This document shows positions 53,878 to 61,668 of a stretch of 64,000 nt of DNA, in pieces (position 1 is the first letter of the stretch; each line of letters opens with the position of its first letter). The translations under genes were made by a program, and so were the position numbers. The stretch spans positions 27,985 through 91,984 of the IMG/VR virus record IMGVR_UViG_3300032223_002784. One strand, written 5' to 3'. This stretch comes from a virus. The notes below the pieces were generated by a model. That model saw only the letters and a program-made list of their open reading frames with translations, did no database searches and had not been told where the DNA came from.

Positions 53878-54492
53878 TTAAGCTAAATATGCGTACCCAG
53901 ATGTTGGAGATGACAGAGTTACCGTCAAACTATTCAAGCTGGTGTAAGCAATATCCGCCTCAAGATTATTACCACTGTAGTCTATTATATCAACAGATGG
54001 ATTATAAGCTAAATTGTGATTTATAATCCAAGTTGTTGAATTTGATTGTTGTTCATATGTAAACGACCAACTGGACTTTGGAACAATTGCCTGTGCATTT
54101 GTCCATATCCCGCTGATTTTTGAATAAATTAGATTGGCGGTACTTTGGATATATGTATCTCCATTATTGCCCAAAGAATTGCTTGGAGTAGATGTCCCAG
54201 TATAAACAGAGTATCCTGTTTGTCCCGTTGCACCTGTTGCTCCCGTTGCTCCTCTTATAGAAACTCCTGAATTAGGCCAAGATGTAGTTTTTGGTCCATA
54301 AAGGATGTCAGTAATTGTATCTAAATAGTAGTCTCCTGCAAGACCAATAGAATTTGAAGGAAGTCCTGAACCATTAAGTATTGCAGATCCTCTTGGACCT
54401 TGCATTCCCGATGTAGAAACAGTAACTTTGTTGACTTGCTCAACTACAGTTATTACATTATCTTTTTTTATTACTGTGATGCTCTCTGTCAC
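53878..54492 (-). CDS. Collagen-like tail fibre protein
   Basis: A 204-residue protein. After a 30-residue strand-rich start there is QGPRGSAILNG and a run of Gly-X-Y triplets (RGATGATGATGQTG) that would form a short collagen-like triple helix. The C-terminal domain (WIINHNLAYNPSVDIIDYSG, then LTVTLSSPTSGYAYLA) is the beta domain common at fibre ends. It overlaps the next gene upstream by four bases. Confidence 0.8.
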   Translation of the reverse strand: MTESITVIKKDNVITVVEQVNKVTVSTSGMQGPRGSAILNGSGLPSNSIGLAGDYYLDTITDILYGPKTTSWPNSGVSIRGATGATGATGQTGYSVYTGTSTPSNSLGNNGDTYIQSTANLIYSKISGIWTNAQAIVPKSSWSFTYEQQSNSTTWIINHNLAYNPSVDIIDYSGNNLEADIAYTSLNSLTVTLSSPTSGYAYLA

Positions 54493-54833
54493 GAGATAAC
54501 TCCTGGCTTAACCATAAACCAGCCAGTTTCTAATGTTGAGACTCTACCAGATTGATCTATTGATTGAATTTCATATTTTGCTCTTGGAAGTGTAAAGTTT
54601 TTTGTTTGTGTTGGGGTAAACTCAACATGAATTTTTCCAGTTCCAATCACTGTAATTCCACTATTCAAAGATAGAGTTGCACAAACTACAGATCCGCCCT
54701 CTTTATCTCTTACTTCTGCTTTGAATGTATACCCTGCAAAATCAATATATGCACCTGTGCTATCTTGCACGGTGATATCTACTGCCCATGTATTTCCTTG
54801 AATTACATCATAATTAATTTCTTGAATAGCCAT
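54489..54833 (-). CDS. BppU-like fibre/baseplate adaptor
   Basis: A 114-residue beta protein, MAIQEINYDVIQGNTWAVDI, then FAGYTFKAEVRDKEGGSVVC and SIDQSGRVSTLETGWFMVKP. It resembles the N-terminal domain of baseplate upper proteins (BppU) and similar fibre adaptors that begin with a strand followed by G-x-T-x-x-x-x-V. I take ATG at 54833; an in-frame GTG nine bases upstream is less likely. It starts the fibre operon, 28 bases after the expected transcript start. Confidence 0.68.
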   Translation of the reverse strand: MAIQEINYDVIQGNTWAVDITVQDSTGAYIDFAGYTFKAEVRDKEGGSVVCATLSLNSGITVIGTGKIHVEFTPTQTKNFTLPRAKYEIQSIDQSGRVSTLETGWFMVKPGVIS

Positions 54834-54867
54834 TATCAGCACCCCATAATAAAGTATTTATATAGAC

Positions 54868-54876
54868 ATAATACCA
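54868..54876 (-). promoter_or_regulatory. Extended -10 promoter of the fibre operon
   Basis: The minus strand reads TGG-TATTAT, the same nine bases as the promoter before the portal operon. It lies between the ribonucleotide reductase terminator and the first fibre gene. Confidence 0.5.
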
Positions 54877-54897
54877 CTTATAAGCATTAATTCATAG

Positions 54898-54923
54898 AAA
54901 AACCCCGTCCACTGGTGACGGGG
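54898..54923 (-). terminator. Intrinsic terminator of the ribonucleotide reductase gene
   Basis: GACGGGG (54917-54923) pairs with CCCCGTC (54903-54909) around a seven-base loop. On the minus strand the stem is followed by TTTTT (54902-54898). It starts 19 bases after the reductase stop. This is the best rho-independent terminator in the minus-strand part. Confidence 0.85.
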
Positions 54924-54941
54924 GTTGTAATCTATATTTTA

Positions 54942-56876
54942 TCAGTTACTGCCAATATCTACAATCTCACATTCTCCAGATACACAAGCCAGTGCCTGAG
55001 TTCCTGTAGTTGAGTCTTCAAGTTCATAAAGTGATAATGCTGTCCAATCAATAACCTTTGGCATCTTTGAAAGCATTTCCTCATATTGATCTTTTGTGAC
55101 TTCTTGATATGGAGCCTGAACATATGTATGTTCAGAATAAGGCAAAAATGAAATTCCTGAAACTTCATCAAAGTGCTTATAAACCCAAGCACCCACTTCC
55201 ATCCACTCATCTTCTTTTACAGATACTGTAATTGAAGGCTTATGCTCACACCAGTGACGTTGATATGTCAGCCAAATCTCAAGTTGTTGAATTGCTGTTA
55301 CTTTGTCTCTTGTAATAGCATGCTTTGGAGCTTTTACAGGAAATGAAAAGACTGTTGTATCATTTGGTTTCATTGCATCATCTTCTGCAGGAATATTTGA
55401 ATCCTTGAGAAATTGTGTAATAGGATCTTTTTTGTCCCCACGAACTGTACGAATATAATAATCTGAATGCCATGCATGCATTCCTGAACTCACCCCGACC
55501 AATTGGGACACTGTACCCGAAGGCTTAACACAAGTTACTGCTGCTGAAGCGGGAATCCCAATTTTCTCTGCCTCTTCAATGTTTGTAGAAACTGCAAATT
55601 CACGAAGTTGATCTAGAACATTTGCAAGTTTTTCTAGTCCTTCTTGTCCAGAAAAGAACTTGTGGCCAAATTGTCCAGTAAGAGAAACTCCCAAAAGTCT
55701 TTCCTCTTCTGTATTATCTTTCCAAATTTTACGAATATATTTAAAGTCTGTAAGCGTTGACTGCCATGTCCCAAGGATTGAAGCAAGGCGAACTTTATTC
55801 TTAACGTCTTCTACTGTATCTGACTCACGAAGAACAACTTCTGAAAGATTGCAAAACTGATATGGGCGAAGAATGATTTCAGAACAAGGATTTGTTCCAT
55901 AATGAATGTCTGGGCTACGGCGACCATATTTTGCTGCTTGTGCTTGTGCTGCTGCAACATTATAAATTCCACGTTCTCCAGATTTTGAATCATACAAAGA
56001 TTTCCATTCTGCTATAAACTGTTGCATTTCAGGCTTACGTGAATATGCAACTGAATTATTTGATAAAGCCCGTTGTGTATTTTTTTCCCACCAATTACCA
56101 GCTTTTGCTTGAGCCATTTCAATATCATTAATATTTGAAAGAGAAATCATTGCAGAACGACGAACTCCTCCTACAACAACTACTTCTCCAATCTTACACA
56201 TAATGTCATGAGCTTCAATTGGCTTAAGGCTGCGACCAAGTGCTCCTTTAAATACTTGAATTGTAAAATCAAAAAGATTTACTAGTGGCTGTGGGCCCGA
56301 TGATCTACCACCCATTGTTTTAAGACGAGCACCAGAAGGTCTAACTTTGCTAATATCAATTTGAGGAATCTGTCCTGCCCAGAGCAAGCCTAGTAGTTCA
56401 CGATATGCTTTTGCCCAACCTTCTTTAGAATCTCCAACAATAACGACTGTATCTGATTTTTCAAGTGTTTCAGGAAGTGGCGGGAGTTTATTAATGTATT
56501 TATACTCAACAGAGAATCCAACACCAGTGCCACACATTAAAATATACATCGCTTCATCAAATGATCTTGCATTGTCCACTGGAAGGAATGCACAGTTATA
56601 TCCTGAAACATTTTCTCTTTCTAGTGCTGCTCCAGCCGTCATAACAGAACGCATTGAAGGCATGACATTACGATTAAATACTGCATCACGAAGTTCTGCA
56701 AGAGTTTTATCGTCAGGAACATATCCATGTTTTTCACGCAATTGAATAACCATAAAGTTAAAGTATCGGTCTACAGTTTCTCCCCAAGTCTCTCGTCTAT
56801 TCTCGTTTTCTAGCCAACGGGCGTAACGAGATAGTGCAATGAAATTTTCATATGGGTTAGAAATAGTATTAGACAT
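54942..56876 (-). CDS. nrdJ: Class II (adenosylcobalamin-dependent) ribonucleotide reductase
   Basis: Makes deoxyribonucleotides using vitamin B12, so it does not need oxygen or a second subunit. The 644-residue chain contains MPSMRSVMTAGAALERENVS, then CGTGVGFSVEYKYINKLPPL. The active-site cysteine loop is NPCSEIILRPYQFCNLSEVV, and CVKPSGTVSQLVGVSSGMHA contains the P-loop-like substrate site. The C-terminal CVSGEC pair passes electrons from thioredoxin. No R2-type small subunit and no ATP-cone are visible. The layout resembles monomeric RTPR of Lactobacillus leichmannii. AGGAG precedes the ATG, and a terminator follows. With ThyX it points to phage control of dNTP supply. Confidence 0.93.
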   Translation of the reverse strand: MSNTISNPYENFIALSRYARWLENENRRETWGETVDRYFNFMVIQLREKHGYVPDDKTLAELRDAVFNRNVMPSMRSVMTAGAALERENVSGYNCAFLPVDNARSFDEAMYILMCGTGVGFSVEYKYINKLPPLPETLEKSDTVVIVGDSKEGWAKAYRELLGLLWAGQIPQIDISKVRPSGARLKTMGGRSSGPQPLVNLFDFTIQVFKGALGRSLKPIEAHDIMCKIGEVVVVGGVRRSAMISLSNINDIEMAQAKAGNWWEKNTQRALSNNSVAYSRKPEMQQFIAEWKSLYDSKSGERGIYNVAAAQAQAAKYGRRSPDIHYGTNPCSEIILRPYQFCNLSEVVLRESDTVEDVKNKVRLASILGTWQSTLTDFKYIRKIWKDNTEEERLLGVSLTGQFGHKFFSGQEGLEKLANVLDQLREFAVSTNIEEAEKIGIPASAAVTCVKPSGTVSQLVGVSSGMHAWHSDYYIRTVRGDKKDPITQFLKDSNIPAEDDAMKPNDTTVFSFPVKAPKHAITRDKVTAIQQLEIWLTYQRHWCEHKPSITVSVKEDEWMEVGAWVYKHFDEVSGISFLPYSEHTYVQAPYQEVTKDQYEEMLSKMPKVIDWTALSLYELEDSTTGTQALACVSGECEIVDIGSN

Positions 56877-56937
56877 TTTTTGGTCTCCTGTTTTATTGTT
56901 AGAATTTGTTAGAACTTAAGTGTACCACAAAGAAATT

Positions 56938-57939
56938 CTAAAAATGCTGTTTTTGAATTTCTTTCAATCTTTCTGCTGCTGGTTTTGTAACACGGGCCCA
57001 ACTAAAATCTTTATGAACCAAAAATGAGTTTTTGTAAGCTATGTCACTATATCTTTCATAGTCTTGTGCAACATTCAACATATGTTCTTTTAATTGCTGA
57101 TAATCTGGCTTCATCATATTTCCTGGATGAATTATTGGCCAAGGGGATGGAGCCCAAACAGAATCTATCGGTAGCGTTATGTAATTTGCATAACTTGCCC
57201 AACCTGCCGTACAGATTGTTGGAATTCCTTTAGCCATTCCTTGAAGTGGATTAAAACCAAAACCTTCTCCCCAGCTAGGGTAAACGAATACATCACATAA
57301 ATCATATAGACCATTTATTTGTTCTACTGATAGCATTGATTCAATTGTTTTTATATTTTTATAAAATGCTCCAGGTGATCCATACACCTTTTTTGTAATT
57401 GGATCATAAACCTTTGTTGTATTTAATCCAGTACACTTTAAAATTAATTCATAGTTCGGATCATCGCCAAATACAGATATAAAAGCATCTACAACCATCT
57501 GAGCATCTTTTCTAGACGATGGCTCACCGATATGTAGAAATCTAAGTGGGCGGGACTTATCTAAATTTCTTTTCTTTGGAATCCAAGTATCCTCTACACC
57601 ATGTTGATATATAAATACTGGCTTACTTGTATATTGTCTAAAAACATTTGCTGTGTATTCATTAGTTGCCCATACTTCATCAACAAGTTCTGCTAGAGGT
57701 ACTTTCCAAGAAGGAAAAATTTCAGTTGATTCCCAAGGTGTATAACCAATTCTATATTGATTTATAGCAAATGAATATTTATCTGGTTGAATAAATGATA
57801 TACCAATATTAGGCTCTAGTGAGCGTGTTACACATTCAATTCCTTGTTTACCAAGTTCTTCAAATATATGAAATGATGCTTCACCATAGCCAACATTTCT
57901 ATCCATCCACTCAGGTGCACCTGTAAAAGAGACTTTCAA
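56938..57939 (-). CDS. GT-B glycosyltransferase (GT4-like)
   Basis: A 333-residue glycosyltransferase of the two-domain GT-B type. The N-terminal domain has MKVSFTGAPEWMDRNVGYGE; the second domain starts with RFLHIGEPSSRKDAQMVVDA. The donor-binding loop is SWGEGFGFNPLQGMAKGIPT. In most GT4 enzymes this loop has Glu-x7-Glu. Here the second Glu is Gln, so activity may be changed. Translation seems to start at TTG (57939) with GGGG five bases upstream. It lies at the head of the minus-strand half, facing the plus-strand operon. Acceptor unknown; host surface or virion glycans are candidates. Confidence 0.85.
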   Translation of the reverse strand: MKVSFTGAPEWMDRNVGYGEASFHIFEELGKQGIECVTRSLEPNIGISFIQPDKYSFAINQYRIGYTPWESTEIFPSWKVPLAELVDEVWATNEYTANVFRQYTSKPVFIYQHGVEDTWIPKKRNLDKSRPLRFLHIGEPSSRKDAQMVVDAFISVFGDDPNYELILKCTGLNTTKVYDPITKKVYGSPGAFYKNIKTIESMLSVEQINGLYDLCDVFVYPSWGEGFGFNPLQGMAKGIPTICTAGWASYANYITLPIDSVWAPSPWPIIHPGNMMKPDYQQLKEHMLNVAQDYERYSDIAYKNSFLVHKDFSWARVTKPAAERLKEIQKQHF

Positions 57940-57952
57940 ACTATACCCCGCC

Positions 57953-57981
57953 TTGTTTTTCTTAGTATATCATGATAAACT
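57953..57981. promoter_or_regulatory. Overlapping divergent promoters
   Basis: Plus strand: TTGTTT (57953-57958), 17 bases, TGA-TAAACT (57976-57981), leading to the transglycosylase. Minus strand: TGA-TATACT with its hexamer at 57969-57964, leading to the glycosyltransferase. The two cores overlap, so polymerase binding at one would block the other. Confidence 0.6.
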
Positions 57982-58015
57982 AGTATTTACGACTATTTAC
58001 CCCAGGAGGTTCAAA

Positions 58016-58756
58016 TTGAAAAATATGAACAAAGTAAGGCTAAGAACAGTATGGATTATGATATGTGTGATGATTATCACATTATTTTTTGGAGATATTT
58101 CTCCAGTTAATGCACAAATGAGGCAACTCATAGTGTACAATCATAATATATTATATATTAATAAATATAATAACTTAGTTAATATAAAAGATATTATTAA
58201 TATAGATTATATTAAATATAATAAAAAGATAAAGAGTAAGCTAAAATCTAATTATTTAGTTAAAGACCTATCCTCTGGAAAAACTTTTTTAATGCCACTT
58301 TACAATGTTAGATTAAGTTTAAATTCCAAAGTAAGTGATAGTGTTTTTATCTCTAGACTAGCAAATGCAATTAAGTCTCATGAGACTGGCGGAACAACAG
58401 CATACTCCCGTCATTCATATTCAAGTAGTGCATGTGGTGCATACCAATATATGCCATCAACTTGGAATAATTTTATGGGATACAAAACCGCTTGTCAGGC
58501 ACCCGCTTGGGTTCAAGACATGAGAATAATTGGAGAATTAAAAGCTTCATACGCCAAATATCACAATTGGGAAAAGGCAGTGGCAGCGCACTTTTTGCCT
58601 TCAAGAGCAGGAAACATGAATACTTGGAATCTGAGAGTTCCAGGGAACCCAACTGTAATGCAGTATGTTTCTTCAGTATTCAAGAAGGCCAACATTAGAA
58701 TGGGATATGTGACAGAACAATGCTTAACCAAGTCTTTTCAGCCTACTACAATTTAG
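58016..58756 (+). CDS. Secreted transglycosylase/lysozyme-like protein with signal peptide
   Basis: A 246-residue peptidoglycan glycan-strand cutter. I place the start at TTG 58016, seven bases after AGGAGG; an ATG nine bases later is less well spaced. A basic start (MKNMNKVRLRTVW) leads into a hydrophobic core and a PVNA-Q signal peptidase site, so the protein is exported without a holin. Residues 40-100 are very Asn/Ile/Lys-rich and coded by extremely AT-rich DNA. The catalytic domain has E123 (KSHETGG), then GAYQYMPSTWNNFMGYKTAC, the pattern of lytic transglycosylases and Rpf-like proteins. It may act in lysis, or in wall remodelling early in infection, since it opens the plus-strand operon. 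Confidence 0.82.
   Translation: MKNMNKVRLRTVWIMICVMIITLFFGDISPVNAQMRQLIVYNHNILYINKYNNLVNIKDIINIDYIKYNKKIKSKLKSNYLVKDLSSGKTFLMPLYNVRLSLNSKVSDSVFISRLANAIKSHETGGTTAYSRHSYSSSACGAYQYMPSTWNNFMGYKTACQAPAWVQDMRIIGELKASYAKYHNWEKAVAAHFLPSRAGNMNTWNLRVPGNPTVMQYVSSVFKKANIRMGYVTEQCLTKSFQPTTI
58066..58081. promoter_or_regulatory. CRP/GlxR-like palindrome inside the signal-peptide region
   Basis: TGTGAT-GATT-ATCACA, a perfect match to TGTGA-N6-TCACA. It lies about 50 bases inside the transglycosylase coding region, roughly 85 bases past its expected transcript start. If bound there, it would act as a roadblock. It also encodes part of the signal peptide, so chance cannot be ruled out. Confidence 0.4.
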
Positions 58757-58977
58757 CCCTTGAGGGCAAGGTTGATTTTTTGGCTTGTCCGATGCATCAG
58801 GGGGATGAACCAGCAGTTTTCCCTCTGATCCATTCTAGCGAAGATGAAAAAATTGTGCTACACTGTTTAGCGTGTGGCTATAGGAATTGGGCTGGACAAC
58901 AGCTTTATGAAAACATTTTAGAGAAAGTAAAGAGGTTTACAAATGACGACAACAGCGAAGAATTATACGAAGGGTAG
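58720..58977 (+). CDS. Small zinc-ribbon-like protein
   Basis: An 85-residue protein that overlaps the transglycosylase end by 37 bases. It contains C23-P-M-H26 and C49-L-A-C52, spaced as a treble-clef or zinc ribbon, and an acidic C-terminal helix (QQLYENILEKVKRFTNDDNS). Its end overlaps the amidase gene. Function unknown; it is likely a metal-binding regulator or small enzyme partner. Confidence 0.7.
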   Translation: MLNQVFSAYYNLALEGKVDFLACPMHQGDEPAVFPLIHSSEDEKIVLHCLACGYRNWAGQQLYENILEKVKRFTNDDNSEELYEG

Positions 58978-59485
58978 ACAAGGACACGCAATTCAAGTTC
59001 TAGTACTACACAGTGCCGAAAACCAAGAACTCCCTGGACAAGCAGTGCATTTAGAACAATGGTTTGCTGGAAGTACAGCACCACAGGCAAGTGCTCACGA
59101 AATGATTGATAATAAAGTAGTTAAAATTTCCGTAGATGATGTTGACACGGCATGGGCCGTTGACGATTTCCCGTTGAACTTAGTTTCAAAATCTTATGAG
59201 CTGACAGGTCATGCAAATAATACTGCAGCACAATGGGCAGATGCATATGAGTCTGCCGTTATTACTCTTGCTGAAGGCGAAGTAAAAAAAGATATGGCTA
59301 AATATGGAATTCCAGCACATCACCTCACAGATTCCGAAATTGTTGCTATTCACAATGGAAACAAAGTTTTGAAGGGAATTTGTACGCATGCTGATATCTC
59401 TAGGGCTTTAAAAGTCTCTGGAGGGCACCAGGACCCAGGAATTAACTTCCCAATGGCTCAGTTTATTGCGGTGGTATCAAAGTGA
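58943..59485 (+). CDS. N-acetylmuramoyl-L-alanine amidase (Amidase_2)
   Basis: A 180-residue zinc amidase that cuts stem peptides from glycan. The domain fills the protein: H23 (VLVLHSAENQ), then QASAHEMIDNKVVKISVDDV and AWAVDDFPLN. H149 is in GICTHADISRAL, and D164 in GHQDPG supplies the last zinc ligand. There is no cell-wall-binding domain and no signal peptide. AGAGG lies seven bases before the ATG, and the start overlaps the previous gene. It lies in an operon with a transglycosylase and an NlpC/P60-like enzyme, so the three may act together on the wall. Confidence 0.87.
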   Translation: MTTTAKNYTKGRQGHAIQVLVLHSAENQELPGQAVHLEQWFAGSTAPQASAHEMIDNKVVKISVDDVDTAWAVDDFPLNLVSKSYELTGHANNTAAQWADAYESAVITLAEGEVKKDMAKYGIPAHHLTDSEIVAIHNGNKVLKGICTHADISRALKVSGGHQDPGINFPMAQFIAVVSK

Positions 59486-59958
59486 CTTATATGCCAGCTA
59501 TGGGCGATTATGGGGTAGTCAAAACTAATGGTTGGATGGGTATGTTAATTAGGGTTGGCACACTCTCCCGATGGAACCATGCTTTTATTTATATTGGAGA
59601 CGGGAAGATCGTAGAGGCTAATCCAAAGGGAGTAGCAATTTCAAATGTATCTAAATATAAAGATATTGCTTGGAACCAACATGAACAACTGACGGAAGCT
59701 CAAAGACAAAAAATTGTCAAGAGAGCAAAGCAAATGGTTGGTGAGCCTTATGGCTTTGGTGCAATTCTTGTAATTGCCCTTAAAATACTTGGACTCAAGA
59801 TAATTGCCAAATTGAGAAAATTTGCGGAGAATGAAAAGAGTGTAATTTGCTCTCAACTTGTCGCAATGTGCTATAGTTATGCAAAGATTAAAGTTTCAGA
59901 TAAGCCACATGCATTCACAACTCCTGGAGATCTAGCATTTAGGTTGATTTATCAGTAA
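59482..59958 (+). CDS. Permuted NlpC/P60-like cysteine hydrolase
   Basis: A 158-residue protein with the circularly permuted papain-like layout (YiiX/YaeF type). The histidine comes first (H33 in RWNHAFIYIG), then the acidic residue E45 (KIVEANPKG), and the cysteine last (C123 in SVICSQLVAM). A hydrophobic stretch (GFGAILVIALKILGLKII, about 91-108) sits between them. Likely cuts amide or ester bonds in peptidoglycan peptides or lipids. The start GTG overlaps the amidase stop; an ATG nine bases later is an alternative. It is followed by ThyX with a one-base overlap. Confidence 0.78.
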   Translation: MTYMPAMGDYGVVKTNGWMGMLIRVGTLSRWNHAFIYIGDGKIVEANPKGVAISNVSKYKDIAWNQHEQLTEAQRQKIVKRAKQMVGEPYGFGAILVIALKILGLKIIAKLRKFAENEKSVICSQLVAMCYSYAKIKVSDKPHAFTTPGDLAFRLIYQ

Positions 59959-60674
59959 TGAATAATTTACCAGAAGGATACCTTCCATATCTTGATAAAG
60001 GATATGTGGGTTTAGTAAATCATATGGGTACAGACTTAGATATAGCAAATTCTGCAAGAGTCTCATATAATAAACAATCATCACTTACCCCCGAAGGCGA
60101 ATTGAGTCAGCGGGACGGGAAGTTAATTGATTTCCTTTGGAAAGAAGAACATACTTCACCATTTAGACATGCAGTTCTATCATTTGAAATTTATGCACCA
60201 CTTATGGTTGCAAGACAACATTGGAAATATGCAGTAGCATCTACATTTGTTGATGATCAAAACGGATGGAATGAGTCGTCAAGGAGATATGTAACTGAAA
60301 ATGAAGAATTCTATATACCAAGTCCATATTCTTGGAGATCTGCCCCTGAAAATTCAAAGCAGGGATCTGGAGAACCAATTACTTCTGGCTTTGGAATAGA
60401 CTTAACTACAAAACTTAACAAGTATGCCGAAGAAGGAATGGTATTGTACAACCAAGCCCTTTCAGTAGGCGTAGCACCAGAGTTAGCAAGATTATTTTTA
60501 CCTGCATATGGAATGTATGTCAGATATCGTTGGACAGTGAGTTTGCACGGAGTAATGAATTTCTTAGAACAAAGACTTCCTCATGATGCACAATACGAGA
60601 TACAAGAGCTTGCTCGTCAAGTGAGCGTTTTGGCAGAAGAGAAGTTTCCTCATAGTTTGAAATTGATCAAATAA
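59958..60674 (+). CDS. thyX: FAD-dependent thymidylate synthase
   Basis: Converts dUMP to dTMP using FAD and methylene-tetrahydrofolate. The 238-residue protein has the family's conserved HTSPFRH (65-71) and the signature region. Here that region reads MVARQHWKYAVASTF with NESSRRY at 105-111, a form of the RHRxxSxNExSxR motif. YGMYVRYRWTVSLHGVMNFL and ARQVSVLAEEKFPHSLK close the fold. Translation is coupled to both neighbours by one-base overlaps. ThyX is common in actinobacteria and their phages. With the class II reductase it gives dNTP synthesis that does not depend on iron or oxygen. Confidence 0.94.
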   Translation: MNNLPEGYLPYLDKGYVGLVNHMGTDLDIANSARVSYNKQSSLTPEGELSQRDGKLIDFLWKEEHTSPFRHAVLSFEIYAPLMVARQHWKYAVASTFVDDQNGWNESSRRYVTENEEFYIPSPYSWRSAPENSKQGSGEPITSGFGIDLTTKLNKYAEEGMVLYNQALSVGVAPELARLFLPAYGMYVRYRWTVSLHGVMNFLEQRLPHDAQYEIQELARQVSVLAEEKFPHSLKLIK

Positions 60675-61156
60675 TGGATTTTCTACCCATAGTCAACAAT
60701 AGGTCTTGCGGAACTTGTACAAAGTGCTGTGAGGGCTATTTAAAGGCCGATATCAAGGGAAAGATGATGGGTATAGACGATGACGGTAAAGTGGTTCCAT
60801 GTCAATTTGTCAAAATAGGAGAAGGATGCGGGTCTTATGCAGATAGGCCTATTAGCCCATGTCAGATATTTAAGTGCGACTGGCTCACAAATGAGCAAAT
60901 GCCAGAAACATTCAAACCTTCAATAAGTAATTCTATATTCTCTACTCGTACAATAAGAGGAGTAGAGTACACCATGCTCATTGAGGCGGGACGGAAACTG
61001 GATGCAGAAGTTCTGTCTTGGGCCATATCATATCATCTGGAAAATGGATCAAACTTTGCCTGGAGGGTCTTAGGCAACATATTCTGGATAGGCTCAGAAG
61101 AATTTAATAAAATGATGGATGAAGACTATCCGCTTTTAGAGCCATCACATGGTTAA
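60674..61156 (+). CDS. Cysteine-cluster protein (YkgJ-like metal-binding)
   Basis: A 160-residue protein with C12, C15, C18 and C19 (SCGTCTKCCEGY), then C43 (VPCQFV), C52, C63 and C68 (SPCQIFKCDWL). This is the pattern of the YkgJ/CxxCxxCC family, thought to bind zinc or an iron-sulfur cluster. The role is unknown even in bacteria. The start overlaps the ThyX stop by one base, which suggests work in nucleotide or redox metabolism. Confidence 0.75.
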   Translation: MDFLPIVNNRSCGTCTKCCEGYLKADIKGKMMGIDDDGKVVPCQFVKIGEGCGSYADRPISPCQIFKCDWLTNEQMPETFKPSISNSIFSTRTIRGVEYTMLIEAGRKLDAEVLSWAISYHLENGSNFAWRVLGNIFWIGSEEFNKMMDEDYPLLEPSHG

Positions 61157-61391
61157 AGTCTGGATAGAAAGAGCCTATATAGAGCCACATGACCCAAATG
61201 AAGACAATTTTAGTATAACGATCCACCTTGACAATATCTTGGTAGGTAAGGTAACATTAGATAATCCCAAATCTTGGCTGTATACTATTAGTAATGAAGA
61301 TGGTGATTTGGTTATAAACAATTCGGCGGGGATGGAAGCCAAAAAGTGGGATCATATTACTAAAGAAATACTAGGAGAGATAGATGAGTGA
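61149..61391 (+). CDS. Hypothetical beta-rich protein
   Basis: An 80-residue protein: VKVWIERAYIEPHDPNEDNF, SITIHLDNILVGKVTLDNPK, ending KEILGEIDE. It is alternately hydrophobic, so probably a small beta sheet. It overlaps both neighbours by eight bases. No family recognised. Confidence 0.7.
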   Translation: MVKVWIERAYIEPHDPNEDNFSITIHLDNILVGKVTLDNPKSWLYTISNEDGDLVINNSAGMEAKKWDHITKEILGEIDE

Positions 61392-61668
61392 ACTAAAGGA
61401 TCCAAATAAGCCAGAAGGAACATATATGGCTATAATGGAGAATATGCGTGAACTTCTAGGTGCTATATATATCCAAGAGATGCGTAACTATGATATGTTA
61501 AGTATTATTGCAGATAAGCTAGGTGCGGATGCTAAGGGACTTAGCCAATTGCACACGCAAGGAGAAGTCCTTGCTCCTCCCGCCTCTTTTATATTTGAAG
61601 AAGAACAGTCAGCTGAAGCTGACCTACAAGACTCTTTGCTTCAGGAAGATATGACAAATGAGAATTAG
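61384..61668 (+). CDS. Hypothetical acidic helical protein
   Basis: A 94-residue protein. The N-terminal half is helical (YMAIMENMRELLGAIYIQEM). The C-terminal half is disordered and very acidic (FIFEEEQSAEADLQDSLLQE). It is coupled to the next gene by an 11-base overlap. The acidic tail could mimic DNA or recruit a partner, but nothing specific is seen. Confidence 0.7.
   Translation: MSELKDPNKPEGTYMAIMENMRELLGAIYIQEMRNYDMLSIIADKLGADAKGLSQLHTQGEVLAPPASFIFEEEQSAEADLQDSLLQEDMTNEN

Noticed and set aside
56877-56937. Cobalamin riboswitch before the class II reductase
   Set aside because: The gap is only about 60 bases, too short for a cobalamin riboswitch, and lacks its conserved box.
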